A model generated the notes under the pieces. That model was not told the origin of the DNA, did no database searches, and saw only the letters and a program-made list of their open reading frames with translations. Both the position numbers and the translations under genes were made by a program. Shown piece after piece: positions 34,900 through 43,389 of a stretch of DNA of 64,000 nt (positions are counted from its first letter, which is position 1; every line of letters starts with the position of its first letter). The stretch spans positions 62,001-126,000 of the forward strand of contig NZ_JAGGCS010000010.1 in assembly GCF_022884085.1 (NCBI RefSeq), read 5' to 3'. This DNA comes from Paenirhizobium cremeum (GTDB lineage: Bacteria > Pseudomonadota > Alphaproteobacteria > Rhizobiales > Rhizobiaceae).

Positions 34900-35697
34900 T
34901 CAATAGGCTCGGGTAAAGCCGCCGTCATGCATGATGTTTACGCCGGTCATGTGATCCGAGAAGGAGGAAAGCAGGCCCGCGACCGCCACGGCCACTTCGG
35001 CGGGCTCGCCGTATTTGCCGAGCGGAATATTCGAGGTTTCCTCCGCCAGCCGTTCCGCAAGCGTCACGCCGGCGGCCTCGGCGCGCTTCTCCAGCCCCGC
35101 CTTGTACCATGGCGACAGCGTTCCCCCGAGCGAGAGCGTGTTGACGTGGATGCCGCGGCCTCCGAGCGCGAAGGCGAGCGTCTTGGCTTCGCCGAGCCAA
35201 GCGCAGCGCAGGACGTTGGAGGTGGCGTAATGCCCGAGAACCTGGGCGGAACTGATACCGGAAATGAGGACGATCTTTGCCCGCCGTCCATTTGCAGGCT
35301 CGGGGGACATCCTGGCGATGGCCGCCTTCAGCAGTTCCAGCGGTCCGATGAAGCAGTTCTGGAAAAGCTCCGTCCAGGCGGAGCTTGCCGGCATCGGATC
35401 GTTGGTGCTGTGGGCCTGCGGCGGCATCAAAACGACGCCGTCGAGCGTGATGCTCCGCCGGGCCATCTCGTCGGCGAGGGCGGCGATGGAGGCGATGTCG
35501 GTCATGTCGACCGCGATAGTCTGGTGAAGTCCGCGCTCGTAGCCGGCCAGTCCGGCGGCCAGCGCATCCAGCTTTTCAGTGTTCCTTGCGGTGAGCACAA
35601 GACCGTAACCGAGTTCCGCCAGATGGCGGGAAACCGCCGTTCCGATCCCGCCGCTCGCGCCGGTCACCAGTATCACCTTCCCTGTAACCGCCGGCAT
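34900..35697 (-). CDS. SDR-family protein lacking the catalytic lysine
   Basis: 265 aa with a normal NAD(P)-binding motif (LVTGASGGIGTAVSRHL) at the start, a normal C-terminal dimer region (GEPAEVAVAVAGLLSSFSDHMTGVNIMHDGGF) and GGRGIHVNTLSLGG. However, the YxxxK pair reads HYATSNVLRCAW, so Lys is replaced by Asn, and the NNAG motif is replaced (VVLMPPQAHS). The protein probably keeps the cofactor fold but may not work as a classical SDR dehydrogenase, or it uses another base. Ribosome binding site CGGAGG. No partner genes. Confidence 0.85.
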   Translation of the reverse strand: MPAVTGKVILVTGASGGIGTAVSRHLAELGYGLVLTARNTEKLDALAAGLAGYERGLHQTIAVDMTDIASIAALADEMARRSITLDGVVLMPPQAHSTNDPMPASSAWTELFQNCFIGPLELLKAAIARMSPEPANGRRAKIVLISGISSAQVLGHYATSNVLRCAWLGEAKTLAFALGGRGIHVNTLSLGGTLSPWYKAGLEKRAEAAGVTLAERLAEETSNIPLGKYGEPAEVAVAVAGLLSSFSDHMTGVNIMHDGGFTRAY

Positions 35698-35848
35698 CCG
35701 TGCCTCCGTCGCTTGAGCCTTGAGGATCGGACAACATTAGCACTCACCGGTGGGTCGGATAATCAGGCGTTCGGGTGAGCCCCCGCACTCGTCGGAATAA
35801 GTATGCAGATCATGCCGGCTCTCGGTCGGTGAGTGTCGGCCCGTCGCC

Positions 35849-37144
35849 TCAGGCCCCGGTGACCCGCCAGATCACGTCGCCCACATCGTCAGCCACCAGC
35901 AGCGAGCCGTCCGGGCCGATGGTGACACCGACCGGGCGGCCATAGGAATATTTCTCGTCGGGCGCCAGGAAGTCGGTGAGGATGTCCCGTGGTGGGCCGG
36001 AGGGCTTGCCGTTTTCGAAGGGCACGAAGATCACCTTGTAGCCGGCGAGCGTCGACCGGTTCCAAGAGCCGTGCTGGCCGATCACCATGCCGTCGGGGAA
36101 GCCGGGCAGGGTGCCTGCCGGCAGCCAGCAGAGACCGAGCGAGGCTGTGTGTCCGCCCAGCGCATAGTCCGGCCGGATGGCGCTGGCGACCAGCCCCGGA
36201 TTCTGCAGCACGCGGTCGTCGACGGTCTGGCCCCAGTAGCAATAGGGCCAGCCATAGAAACCGCCGTCCTTCACCGAGGTCAGGTAGTCGGGAGGCGTCT
36301 CGTCGCCCAGACCGTCGCGTTCGTTGACCACGGTCCAGAGATCGCCGGTGGTCGGCTCGAAGGCGAGACCGACCGGATTGCGAAGCCCGCCGGCGAAAAT
36401 CCTGTTCCGTCCGGTCTCCAGATCCAGTTCGTAGATGCAGGCGCGGCCTTCCTCGGCCTCGAAGCCGTTTTCCGCGATATTGCTGAGCGAGCCGACGCCG
36501 ACATAGAGCTTCTTGCCGTCCTGGCTTGCAAGAATGCTGCGGGTCCAGTGCCCTGCCGGCTTGAAATCGGCGAGCCGGCGGCCCTGCGCGGCGATATGGG
36601 TCGTTCCCTCGCTATAGGGATAGGCGACCACGCCGTCGGTATTGCCGACATAGAAGGTGCCATGCAGCATCGCCATGCCGAAGGGATGGTTGAGACCCTC
36701 CATGAAGGTGTGGCGTTCCTCGGCCACGCCGTCGCCGTCTGCATCGCGCAGCAGCGTGATGCGGTTGGGGCTTTTGCCGACGGCGGCCGCGCGCTTCATC
36801 GTCGAATACATGGCGTAATCGAAGGGCGTCCTGATCCTGCCGCCATCGACGCCGAGCGCCTCCGCCGTCAGTACGTCGCCGTTCGGCAGCACGTGGAGCC
36901 AGCGCGGATGCTTCAGTCCCTTGGCGAAGGCATTGACCTTCAGGCCGGGGGCTGCCGTCGGCGTGTGGCCGTCGGTCCAGCCGCGCGCAGTCGGCATCTT
37001 CAGCGTCGGGATGCGCTGCGCCTTCGCCTCGGGAATGATCGGCGCGCCGCCGATGGCCGGTTTCTCCGGGCCCTGGCCGAAGCGCCGCATCAGGATCATC
37101 GCCGCGCCGATCATGGCGACGATGCGCGCGAAAATTGCCGACAT
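35849..37144 (-). CDS. PQQ-dependent sugar/sorbosone dehydrogenase-like protein
   Basis: 431 aa, a soluble-type beta-propeller quinoprotein related to L-sorbosone dehydrogenase and PQQ glucose dehydrogenases. An N-terminal membrane or signal segment (IFARIVAMIGAAMILMRR) suggests periplasmic location. Blocks are KHPRWLHVLPNGDVLTAE, HPFGMAMLHGTFYVGNTDGVV, AGGLRNPVGLAFEP, GGFYGWPYCYWG, GWNRSTLAGYKV (as HGSWNRSTLAGYKV) and YGRPVGVTIGPDGSLLVADDVGDVIWRV. It lies downstream of pqqABCDE on the same strand, which makes it the obvious local user of PQQ, though a repeat separates it from pqqE. Oxidised substrate unknown. Confidence 0.83.
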   Translation of the reverse strand: MSAIFARIVAMIGAAMILMRRFGQGPEKPAIGGAPIIPEAKAQRIPTLKMPTARGWTDGHTPTAAPGLKVNAFAKGLKHPRWLHVLPNGDVLTAEALGVDGGRIRTPFDYAMYSTMKRAAAVGKSPNRITLLRDADGDGVAEERHTFMEGLNHPFGMAMLHGTFYVGNTDGVVAYPYSEGTTHIAAQGRRLADFKPAGHWTRSILASQDGKKLYVGVGSLSNIAENGFEAEEGRACIYELDLETGRNRIFAGGLRNPVGLAFEPTTGDLWTVVNERDGLGDETPPDYLTSVKDGGFYGWPYCYWGQTVDDRVLQNPGLVASAIRPDYALGGHTASLGLCWLPAGTLPGFPDGMVIGQHGSWNRSTLAGYKVIFVPFENGKPSGPPRDILTDFLAPDEKYSYGRPVGVTIGPDGSLLVADDVGDVIWRVTGA

Positions 37145-37182
37145 GTCTTGATCTCCCCCGTCTGATTTTCTCGACGCACCTT

Positions 37183-37286
37183 AAAGCATGTTGCGTGAAA
37201 GTATGCAGCGGTTTTGCGATAACAACATGCGACATGACAATGGGCTAAAGGCGGGAAGCGAATCTGAAAGATCGCCCCGCGCTTCA
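37183..37286 (+). repeat. Dispersed rhizobial-type intergenic repeat, copy 2
   Basis: About 104 bases, between the sorbosone-dehydrogenase-like gene and pqqE. It aligns with 19922-20020 across nearly all its length. The core AGCGGTTTTGCGATAA and the AATCTGAAAGATCGC end are best conserved. Confidence 0.75.
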
Positions 37287-37362
37287 GACAAAGCTCTCCC
37301 GTATCGGAACTGACGATCGCCCATTTCAACGCAGTTGGTCGGCAAGCTCCGGATGTCGGTTA

Positions 37363-38499
37363 CTATACGGGCTGGATGGATGGCTGCCGTCCCCGATAGA
37401 CGAAGGCCGGAGGTTCTGCGAGGCCATCCTCCTCGGCTGCCGCCGCAAGGGCTGCGTGAAGCGGGGAATGCATGCAGACTGGGTCGGTTGCGCGCGCATC
37501 GCCGGCAAGCGCCATCGCCTGGCAGCGGCAGCCGCCGTGGTCGATGTGTTTGCGGGCGCAGCTTCGGCAGGGCTCCCGCATCCAGTCGTCGCCGCGAAAG
37601 GCGTTGAAGGCGGCCCCTTCGTACCAGATATCGGCAAGTCCACGCTCCCGTACATTGTCGAAGGCGAGCCCCTTGATGGTTTCCGCCGCATGGCAGGGGA
37701 GAACCCGGCCCGACGGCGTGACGTTCAGCCCGCTCGATCCCCAGCCGCCCATGCAGGCCTTCGGATAACTGGAATGATGGTCGGCCGGTACGTAGTCGAT
37801 CACCAGCACGCCTTCATGCCGGCGGCGGGCTTCCGCCACGAAGGCGTCTGCGGTTTCCACCTGTGCGCGGGTCGGCATCAGGGCCTGCCGGTTGCGTTCG
37901 GCCCAGCCGTGGAACTGCACGGTGGCGATTTCGATGCGGCGCGCGCCGAGTTCGATGGCAAGCGCCACCATGGCGTCGAGTTCGTGCATGTTCTGCTTGT
38001 GGCAGACGGCATTGACGGTGAGCGGAATGCCCACGCTTCGCGTCCAGCCGGCGACCGCAATCTTGCGCGCATAGCCGCCCGCGTAGCCGCCGACGATATC
38101 GGCCTTCTCCGGCGTCGCGCCCTGCAGCGAGAGCTGCAAATGGTCGAGACCGGCATCGGCAAGTTCTGTAATGCGCGCTTCGGTCAGCCCGATGCCTGAG
38201 GTGATGAGATTGGTGTAGAGGCCGAAGCCCGCTGCCGCACGCGTGAGATCGACGAGGTCGCGGCGCGAGGCGGGCTCTCCGCCGGAAAGATGCAGGTGCA
38301 GCACACCGAGATCGGCGGCCTGCCGGAAGACCTCGATCCACTCGGCGGTCGAAAGCTCCTCCGTGGCGCGAGTGAGTTCGAGCGGGTTGGAGCAGTAGGG
38401 ACAGGCGAGCGGACAGCGATGGGTCAGTTCCGCCAGCATGGCGATTGGCGGTGCGGGCCTTTGCGCAACGAAGCGGGCTGGACTTGAGTGCTCGTTCAT
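37363..38499 (-). CDS. pqqE: PqqA peptide cyclase (radical SAM)
   Basis: Radical SAM enzyme that makes the first carbon-carbon link between the Glu and Tyr of the PqqA peptide. 378 aa. The iron-sulfur Cys triad is Cys29, Cys33 and Cys36 (CPLACPYC). SPASM-domain Cys lie in PKACMGGWGSSGLNVTPSGRVLPCH, CRSCARKHIDHGGCRCQA and later. Start ATG overlaps the pqqD stop by four bases. Last gene of pqqABCDE. Confidence 0.96.
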   Translation of the reverse strand: MNEHSSPARFVAQRPAPPIAMLAELTHRCPLACPYCSNPLELTRATEELSTAEWIEVFRQAADLGVLHLHLSGGEPASRRDLVDLTRAAAGFGLYTNLITSGIGLTEARITELADAGLDHLQLSLQGATPEKADIVGGYAGGYARKIAVAGWTRSVGIPLTVNAVCHKQNMHELDAMVALAIELGARRIEIATVQFHGWAERNRQALMPTRAQVETADAFVAEARRRHEGVLVIDYVPADHHSSYPKACMGGWGSSGLNVTPSGRVLPCHAAETIKGLAFDNVRERGLADIWYEGAAFNAFRGDDWMREPCRSCARKHIDHGGCRCQAMALAGDARATDPVCMHSPLHAALAAAAEEDGLAEPPAFVYRGRQPSIQPV

Positions 38500-38810
38500 G
38501 ACGCAAGCTCCAGCAGCCGCCGGTTGGAAAACTCCCGGATGAAAGCGATGATATCGGCGAGCACGGCCTCTTTCGGCGCATCGAACTGCCGGGAAAAATC
38601 CCCGGCGATGTCCTCGAGGCTGCGCTTGCCGTCGAGCGCCCTGACGATGGAAACCGCGATCTCGTCCAGGGCTAGCGCCCGTTCGGGGGCAAGCAGCACG
38701 GTCTGACCGCGAACGGGATCTTCCCGCAGCTTCACGCCGCGCGCGAGCTTCGCGACGGTGGCGCCATCGACGGTGACGGCCGGAGCGCTGGGGGCGTCGG
38801 TTCCGTTCAT
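38496..38810 (-). CDS. pqqD: PQQ peptide chaperone
   Basis: 104-aa winged-helix-like RiPP recognition protein that delivers PqqA to PqqE. Marks are KLARGVKLREDPVRGQTVLLAPERALALDEIAVSIVRALDG and EDIAGDFSRQFDAP. It overlaps both neighbours by ATGA, implying coupled translation of pqqC-pqqD-pqqE. An N-terminal extension of about 18 residues is Ala/Val-rich. Confidence 0.94.
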   Translation of the reverse strand: MNGTDAPSAPAVTVDGATVAKLARGVKLREDPVRGQTVLLAPERALALDEIAVSIVRALDGKRSLEDIAGDFSRQFDAPKEAVLADIIAFIREFSNRRLLELAS

Positions 38811-39610
38811 TCAGCCGCCCCCTGCAAGGGCCGGTCGTCGACTTCGCCGGTCACGCCCTCGCGCCCGTCCCAGCCGCCGGGCGGAATGCGCGCCGGCGCG
38901 ACGTAAGCCGAATGCAGTGTGTCGAGTTGCGACCAGAGCACATCGGTCTTGAAGGTCAGCGCCGCCGCTGCTGCGTCCTGCTTCTCCAGGCTGTCGGCGT
39001 GGTCGAGCACATAGGCAAGCCCGAAGGCGACGTCCTGCGGCGCCTCGTTCAGCCGCTGGCGGAAGTAGGAGAGGGCGGCATCCCCGGCAAAGGCATAGTG
39101 TTTCAGCAGTCCGGCGATGCGGTTCTCGTGGATCGCGGGGGCGAAAAGTTCGGTGAGCGACGAGGCAACGGCCTCCAGCAACGTCTTTTCCCGGACGAAA
39201 TGCACATAGGCATCGACGGCGAATCGTATGCCCGGCAGAACGCCGCGGGCAGAGGCGACATAGTCGGGATCGAGACCCACGGCTTCCGCCAGCCTCAGCC
39301 ACCGCCGGATGCCGCCGCCCTCCGCCAAGCCTCCGTCATGATCCTCGATGCGGCTGCGCCAGATACGCCGGAGCCGGGGATTTTCGCAGCGCGAGAGGAG
39401 TGCCGCGTCCTTCATCGGGATGCGGCTCTGGTAGTAATAGCGGTTGATGACCCAGGCGCGCACTTGCGTCATCGAACACGCGCCGCCATGCAGCATCTGG
39501 TGAAAGGGGTGCTTGTCGTGATAGCGCGCCGTGCCGATGGCCCTGAGACGCGCCTCGAAGGCGGCTTTTTCAGGCGACGTCGATATCTGCGGGGATGTGG
39601 ATGTCTGCAA
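38807..39610 (-). CDS. pqqC: Pyrroloquinoline-quinone synthase
   Basis: Cofactor-free oxidase that performs the final ring closure and oxidation in PQQ synthesis. 267 aa. The start is a TTG at 39610, supported by GGAGGTGA six bases before it and by placing the family start (FEARLRAIGTARYHDKHPFHQMLHGG) at residue 19. Active-site blocks include HKHPFHQML-like, VRAWVINRYYYQSRIPMKDA and FAPAIHENRIAGLLKHYAF. Its first 41 bases lie inside the 3' end of pqqB in another frame. Confidence 0.94.
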   Translation of the reverse strand: MQTSTSPQISTSPEKAAFEARLRAIGTARYHDKHPFHQMLHGGACSMTQVRAWVINRYYYQSRIPMKDAALLSRCENPRLRRIWRSRIEDHDGGLAEGGGIRRWLRLAEAVGLDPDYVASARGVLPGIRFAVDAYVHFVREKTLLEAVASSLTELFAPAIHENRIAGLLKHYAFAGDAALSYFRQRLNEAPQDVAFGLAYVLDHADSLEKQDAAAAALTFKTDVLWSQLDTLHSAYVAPARIPPGGWDGREGVTGEVDDRPLQGAAE

Positions 39611-40508
39611 GGCTCACCTCCATGCCGTCTTGGCCGATCTCGAAGCCTGCGGCTTCGACCTGCCGCCGCTCCGGTCCGGCCTGCCAGATCGGGTTGGTAT
39701 TGTTGATGTGCACGTAGATTTTCCGCGCGATCGAAAGTGTGGAAAGGGCTGCAAGGCTGCCGCCGGGACCGCTGATCGGCATGTGTCCCATGCGCCGCCC
39801 GGTCTTGTGGCCGACGCCGGCTGAAATCATCTCGTCGTCGCTAAAGACGGTGCCGTCGAAGAAGACGAGGTCGGCTCCCATGAGGCGGGCGCCAAGCGCC
39901 GGCGTCATCGCCCCGCAGCCGGGAATGTAAAAGGCCCGCCGTTCGCCGATCAGGAACTCCACCCCAACCGTGTCCTCGCTCTCCTGCCCGAGCCTGAGGC
40001 CTTCTGATTCGAGATAGAGCGGAGCCTTGCCGGGGACCGGAAACAGCCGTATCCGCATCCCCGGAAGGGGAGAAAAGACGGTGTCGAGCCCGATGGTCTT
40101 CCGCTCCACGAGGGCAGGGTCCAGAACCTCGAAAACCGGGTTTTGCCGCAGCGTTTCCATCAGCGTCGCTGTGGCAAACAGCGTGAACGGCTGCTTTTCC
40201 CGAAGCGTCAGGAGGCCGGTGACATGGTCGATATCGCCATTGGTGACGATGACGCTACGGATCGGGCTGCCGCGCAGGCCGCGCGGATGCAGGCAGGCGT
40301 TTTTCTCGATCTGTGCCCGGATGTCCGGCGAGGCGTTGAAAATCGCCCAGTTTTCGCCATCGGCGCTGACCGCCAGCGACGATTGGCTCTGCGGCGTCAT
40401 GCCCGAGACCGGATCGCGCGCCGCCATGCAGTTGGGACAGCCGCAATTCCATTGCGGCAACCCGCCGCCGGCGGCCGCGCCGAGCACGAGGAAACGAAGC
40501 TTGCTCAT
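39570..40508 (-). CDS. pqqB: PQQ biosynthesis MBL-fold hydroxylase
   Basis: Metallo-beta-lactamase-fold iron enzyme that hydroxylates the Tyr of the crosslinked peptide. 312 aa. Metal motif is TNGDIDHVTGLLTLRE; others are GGGLPQWNCGCPNCMAARD with Cys cluster, and FYIPGCGAMTPAL and HINNTNPIWQ. pqqA starts about 117 bases upstream in the same direction. Length and motifs are typical. Confidence 0.95.
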   Translation of the reverse strand: MSKLRFLVLGAAAGGGLPQWNCGCPNCMAARDPVSGMTPQSQSSLAVSADGENWAIFNASPDIRAQIEKNACLHPRGLRGSPIRSVIVTNGDIDHVTGLLTLREKQPFTLFATATLMETLRQNPVFEVLDPALVERKTIGLDTVFSPLPGMRIRLFPVPGKAPLYLESEGLRLGQESEDTVGVEFLIGERRAFYIPGCGAMTPALGARLMGADLVFFDGTVFSDDEMISAGVGHKTGRRMGHMPISGPGGSLAALSTLSIARKIYVHINNTNPIWQAGPERRQVEAAGFEIGQDGMEVSLADIHIPADIDVA

Positions 40509-40529
40509 CGCCCCGTGCCCGTCGCGCGA

Positions 40530-40625
40530 TCAGAACAGGACGGGTTCGTCACCGTCCGCCGGGGCGTAGCGGTTGATTTCCATGCCGCAACTGACTTCGA
40601 TGAATTTCGGCGCAGTCCATTTCAT
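40530..40625 (-). CDS. pqqA: PQQ precursor peptide PqqA
   Basis: 31-residue precursor peptide, MKWTAPKFIEVSCGMEINRY then APADGDEPVLF. Glu16 and Tyr20 (EINRY) are the residues fused to make PQQ. The ribosome binding site GGGAGGAA lies before ATG. It is the first gene of pqqABCDE. The upstream 360 bases hold inverted repeats, described separately. Confidence 0.95.
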   Translation of the reverse strand: MKWTAPKFIEVSCGMEINRYAPADGDEPVLF

Positions 40626-40989
40626 GGCAGTTCCTCCCGAAGTTGGTGGGTCTCTGCTTGCTGTCCTCCACCTTGTGTGGATGCCGCCTCCCGTGGGCGG
40701 GAAACGCGGACTGGACACTCCTCCAAGCAAGGTCGATCCTAGGAAGCGGAAGCGGTGGGCGGCAATACGGAGAAACGTATCGGTTTTGGTGAAGAACCGG
40801 TGCAGGCTGCAAACCTGTTGCAGCCAGCTTTTGGGCGCAGCGCCATCGAATGTGGAAGGCGAGACGGTGCGGCATTCCTAATCCTCCCCCTTGTGGGGAG
40901 GGTGCCCGGCAGGCGGGAGGGGTTTTGATGCGGAGTGCCCCTATGCCTTCCGATGTAAATGCCATGGCTTTCGGGGAGGGAGGCTTTCG
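40626..40989. other. pqqA upstream region with inverted repeats, no gene
   Basis: Contains ATACG-GAGAAA-CGTAT (40765-40780) and GGCTGCAA-ACCTG-TTGCAGCC (40805-40825), both perfect dyads and candidate control sites for pqqA. CCTCCCC-N5-GGGGAGG (40883-40901) is a separate hairpin of a type often repeated in rhizobial intergenic DNA. No gene was found. Confidence 0.5.
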
Positions 40990-41427
40990 ATGGGGACGAG
41001 ACTTTTGAAAACGCTGCTTGTCATGCTCGCCGGTCTGGTCGGCGGCTATCTGGCAGCACTCGGTGTGGGACTTGCGGCCTTCGATGTCTTCGAGGTTTCG
41101 CAGCTTGAGGGCGCCAACGCCATGGGACTGCTGTTCTTCATCTGCCCCGTGGCGGCGGTGGTCGGCGCTCTGGTGGCGGGCATCTGGTACTGGATCGTTT
41201 CCGGCAGACGCAATCCTGAGACGAGAGCCGCGCCGGGAACGAAGGCCGGTATCGCATGGTTGGCCGCAGCCGCGGTCGGCGGATGGCTTGCCGGCCTCAT
41301 GCTGCAATGGTTGCTCGCCGGCCGCTCCTACGAAACCTATGTCGTGGCGCTCGCCGTCTCGCTCGCGCCGTGGCTCGGGGCGATAGGGCTTGCCGCCGCC
41401 GCATGGTGGATGCAGCGGCGGGATTGA
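40990..41427 (+). CDS. Unknown four-helix membrane protein
   Basis: 145 aa with four predicted membrane segments (LVMLAGLVGGYLAALGVGLAAF, LLFFICPVAAVVGALVAGIWYWIV, IAWLAAAAVGGWLAGLMLQWLL, YVVALAVSLAPWLGAIGLAAAAWWM). I do not recognise the family. ATG at 40990 begins MGTRLLKTLLV; longer upstream reading is rejected since it covers the repeat hairpin. Divergent from pqqA and convergent with the RidA gene. Confidence 0.6.
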   Translation: MGTRLLKTLLVMLAGLVGGYLAALGVGLAAFDVFEVSQLEGANAMGLLFFICPVAAVVGALVAGIWYWIVSGRRNPETRAAPGTKAGIAWLAAAAVGGWLAGLMLQWLLAGRSYETYVVALAVSLAPWLGAIGLAAAAWWMQRRD

Positions 41428-41447
41428 GGCAGCGGAAGCCGGGGTAA

Positions 41448-41870
41448 TCACGGCGAGGACGGAACCATAGCCAGCGCCTCGATCTCCACCAGCCATTCGG
41501 GCATGGCGAGGGTTTCGACCCCGACCCATGTGCTGGCGGTGACCGGCCAGCGCTCGGCGAACGCCTCCCGTCCCACCTCGAATATGGGGGCGATCAGCTC
41601 CGGCTGGTGGCCCACGACATGGATGCGCATCTGCAGGATCTGCTCCGGTCCGGCGCCGATTGCTGCAAGCGCGTGCCGGATATTGGCGAAGCACTGGCGC
41701 GCCTGCCCGGCATGGTCGCCGGGCGCGACGAGGTTTCCATTCTGATCGAGCGCCACCTGTCCGGAAATCGCTGCAAGCCTTGACGCGGGCGGTGCAATGG
41801 CGATCTGGGCGATGTGACCGACGAAGGATTGCGTGAGGCTCGGCGGGTCGAGCCTTTCGATCGACATCAT
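41448..41870 (-). CDS. RidA-family reactive-intermediate deaminase
   Basis: YjgF/YER057c/UK114-type protein, about 140 aa; starts at 41870 or 41867 (adjacent ATG codons), while ATG at 41885 would overlap the monooxygenase end by 14 bases. Family marks are RLAAISGQVALDQNGNLVAPGDHAGQARQCFANI and WPVTASTWVGVETLAMPEWLVEIEALA, where the Arg that binds imine substrate is less certain (VGVETLA in place of the usual). It directly follows the FAD monooxygenase gene, so it probably clears an imine or enamine made by that enzyme or acts generally. Confidence 0.85.
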   Translation of the reverse strand: MMSIERLDPPSLTQSFVGHIAQIAIAPPASRLAAISGQVALDQNGNLVAPGDHAGQARQCFANIRHALAAIGAGPEQILQMRIHVVGHQPELIAPIFEVGREAFAERWPVTASTWVGVETLAMPEWLVEIEALAMVPSSP

Positions 41871-41871
41871 C

Positions 41872-43317
41872 TCACGCTGCCGCATAGAGGTACCCGTCGG
41901 GCCTGATCGTCATTGCCACCGGCTGGCCCATGGGGAGATCGGCGGGCGGGACGCTCTTCATCTTCGCGGAGATAGTCGTGACATTCTCCTCCCGCAGCCA
42001 ACCCGGACGTGCTGCGCGAATGCCTGGCTGAAGGGAAAGATCGAGCCACCGGCCATCCTGCATCAGGCGATAGAGCGTGGTCTCCGAGCCGTCGTCGAGC
42101 ACGAGTTCGACATCGCCAACCGATGTGCCTGCCTTCGGATGGTCGGCACTGATGAGGTCGGTATCCGTTCGACCGTAGCGAACGCCGAAGCCGGAAAGCT
42201 CCGCCGCCAGCCGGTGATTGACCGCCGGGATTTGCAGCAGCCCGTTCAGGGCATCTCTCAGCGCCAGTGTTGCCGGGTTGAATTCGGTCATCAGGGCGAC
42301 CTGGGCAAGCGTATTCTTGTACAGGCCTTCACCCACCGGGCGGCGTTCCTCGCCATAGCTGTCCAGCAGCGATGCGGGAGCCTGACCGCGCACCACCATG
42401 GCCAGCTTCCAGCCAAGGTTCATGGCGTCCTGAAGTCCGACATTCATGCCCTGACCACCTGCCGGCGCGTGAATATGCGCGGCATCGCCGGCAAGCAGGA
42501 TGCGGCCGCGCCGGTAGCTGTCGGCAAGGCGCGTCTCGTCCGCGAAGCGCGACATCCAGATCGGATCGCGCGCCCCGAAATCACTGCCGAGAATGCGTCG
42601 GGCGGATTGCGTCACTTCCTCAAGCGTCACCGGCTCGGTGCGGACCACATGGCTGCGCAGGGGATCGACCAGAACGATGCGGTGATGCTGTCCGTCTCCA
42701 AGCGGCGCCACCATGGCGCATCCGTTTTCGTTGACGGTCGACAGGACCGACCGTGCCGGCGGAGCCGCCAGCACGACATCGGCAAGCATCATCGTGTGAC
42801 GGGCGGGCGCGCCGGAAAACGGGATGCCAGCGCTTTCCCGCACGATGCTTCTCGCGCCATCCGCGCCGACCAGATAGGCGCAGGCATGGACCGCCCCCTC
42901 CGTCGAAACGAGTACCTGCCCATCCTGCTCTTCGATCTCCGTAACGCGCTCGCCGCGCACCACTCTGGCGCCGAGTTCGATGGCGCGTTCCTCAAGCTTT
43001 GCCTCCGTATCCGACTGCGGCAGGTAGAGCGTGAAGGGGAAGCGGCTGTCGAAGGTGGAAAAGTCGAGGCGGGTGTCGAGCACGCCGAAATGCCCGCTCG
43101 GGATCGGCCGGCCGGAGTCGAGGAAATGCTTTTCCAGGCCCCGAAGAGCGAAAAGCTCGATGCTGCGTCCGTGAATGGTCAGCGCGCGGGATTGCGGGCT
43201 GCGCTCCGTTCGCCGCTCGAGGACCAGGACATCGACGCCCGCAAGCCTGAGTTCGCAGGCAAGCCAGAGCCCGACTGGCCCGGCGCCGACAATAATGACT
43301 TCGTGAAAATTCTGCAT
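41872..43317 (-). CDS. FAD-dependent aromatic monooxygenase (rifampicin/TetX-like)
   Basis: 481 aa flavoprotein hydroxylase. FAD-binding VIIVGAGPVGLWLACELRLAGVDVLVLERR at the N-terminus, the DG motif (YLVGADGARSIVRESAGI) and the second FAD motif (GRILLAGDAAHIHAPAGGQGMNVGLQDAMNLGWKL) are intact. The C-terminal thioredoxin-like domain is present. The group hydroxylates phenolic compounds, polyketides or antibiotics such as rifampicin. Divergent tetR with two operators in between suggests it is induced by its substrate. Its stop overlaps the RidA gene region. Confidence 0.87.
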   Translation of the reverse strand: MQNFHEVIIVGAGPVGLWLACELRLAGVDVLVLERRTERSPQSRALTIHGRSIELFALRGLEKHFLDSGRPIPSGHFGVLDTRLDFSTFDSRFPFTLYLPQSDTEAKLEERAIELGARVVRGERVTEIEEQDGQVLVSTEGAVHACAYLVGADGARSIVRESAGIPFSGAPARHTMMLADVVLAAPPARSVLSTVNENGCAMVAPLGDGQHHRIVLVDPLRSHVVRTEPVTLEEVTQSARRILGSDFGARDPIWMSRFADETRLADSYRRGRILLAGDAAHIHAPAGGQGMNVGLQDAMNLGWKLAMVVRGQAPASLLDSYGEERRPVGEGLYKNTLAQVALMTEFNPATLALRDALNGLLQIPAVNHRLAAELSGFGVRYGRTDTDLISADHPKAGTSVGDVELVLDDGSETTLYRLMQDGRWLDLSLQPGIRAARPGWLREENVTTISAKMKSVPPADLPMGQPVAMTIRPDGYLYAAA

Positions 43318-43331
43318 GGCATATCTCCAAT

Positions 43332-43363
43332 CTAACGTTGTTAGGTTGATCTAACGATGTTAG
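43332..43363. promoter_or_regulatory. Two tandem TetR-type operators
   Basis: CTAAC-GTT-GTTAG (43332-43344) and CTAAC-GAT-GTTAG (43351-43363), two identical-arm palindromes with centres 19 bases apart. They lie between the monooxygenase start (43317) and the TetR start (43390). Confidence 0.75.
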
Positions 43364-43389
43364 GGAGTCAAGTGAGAAAGGAGAAAATC

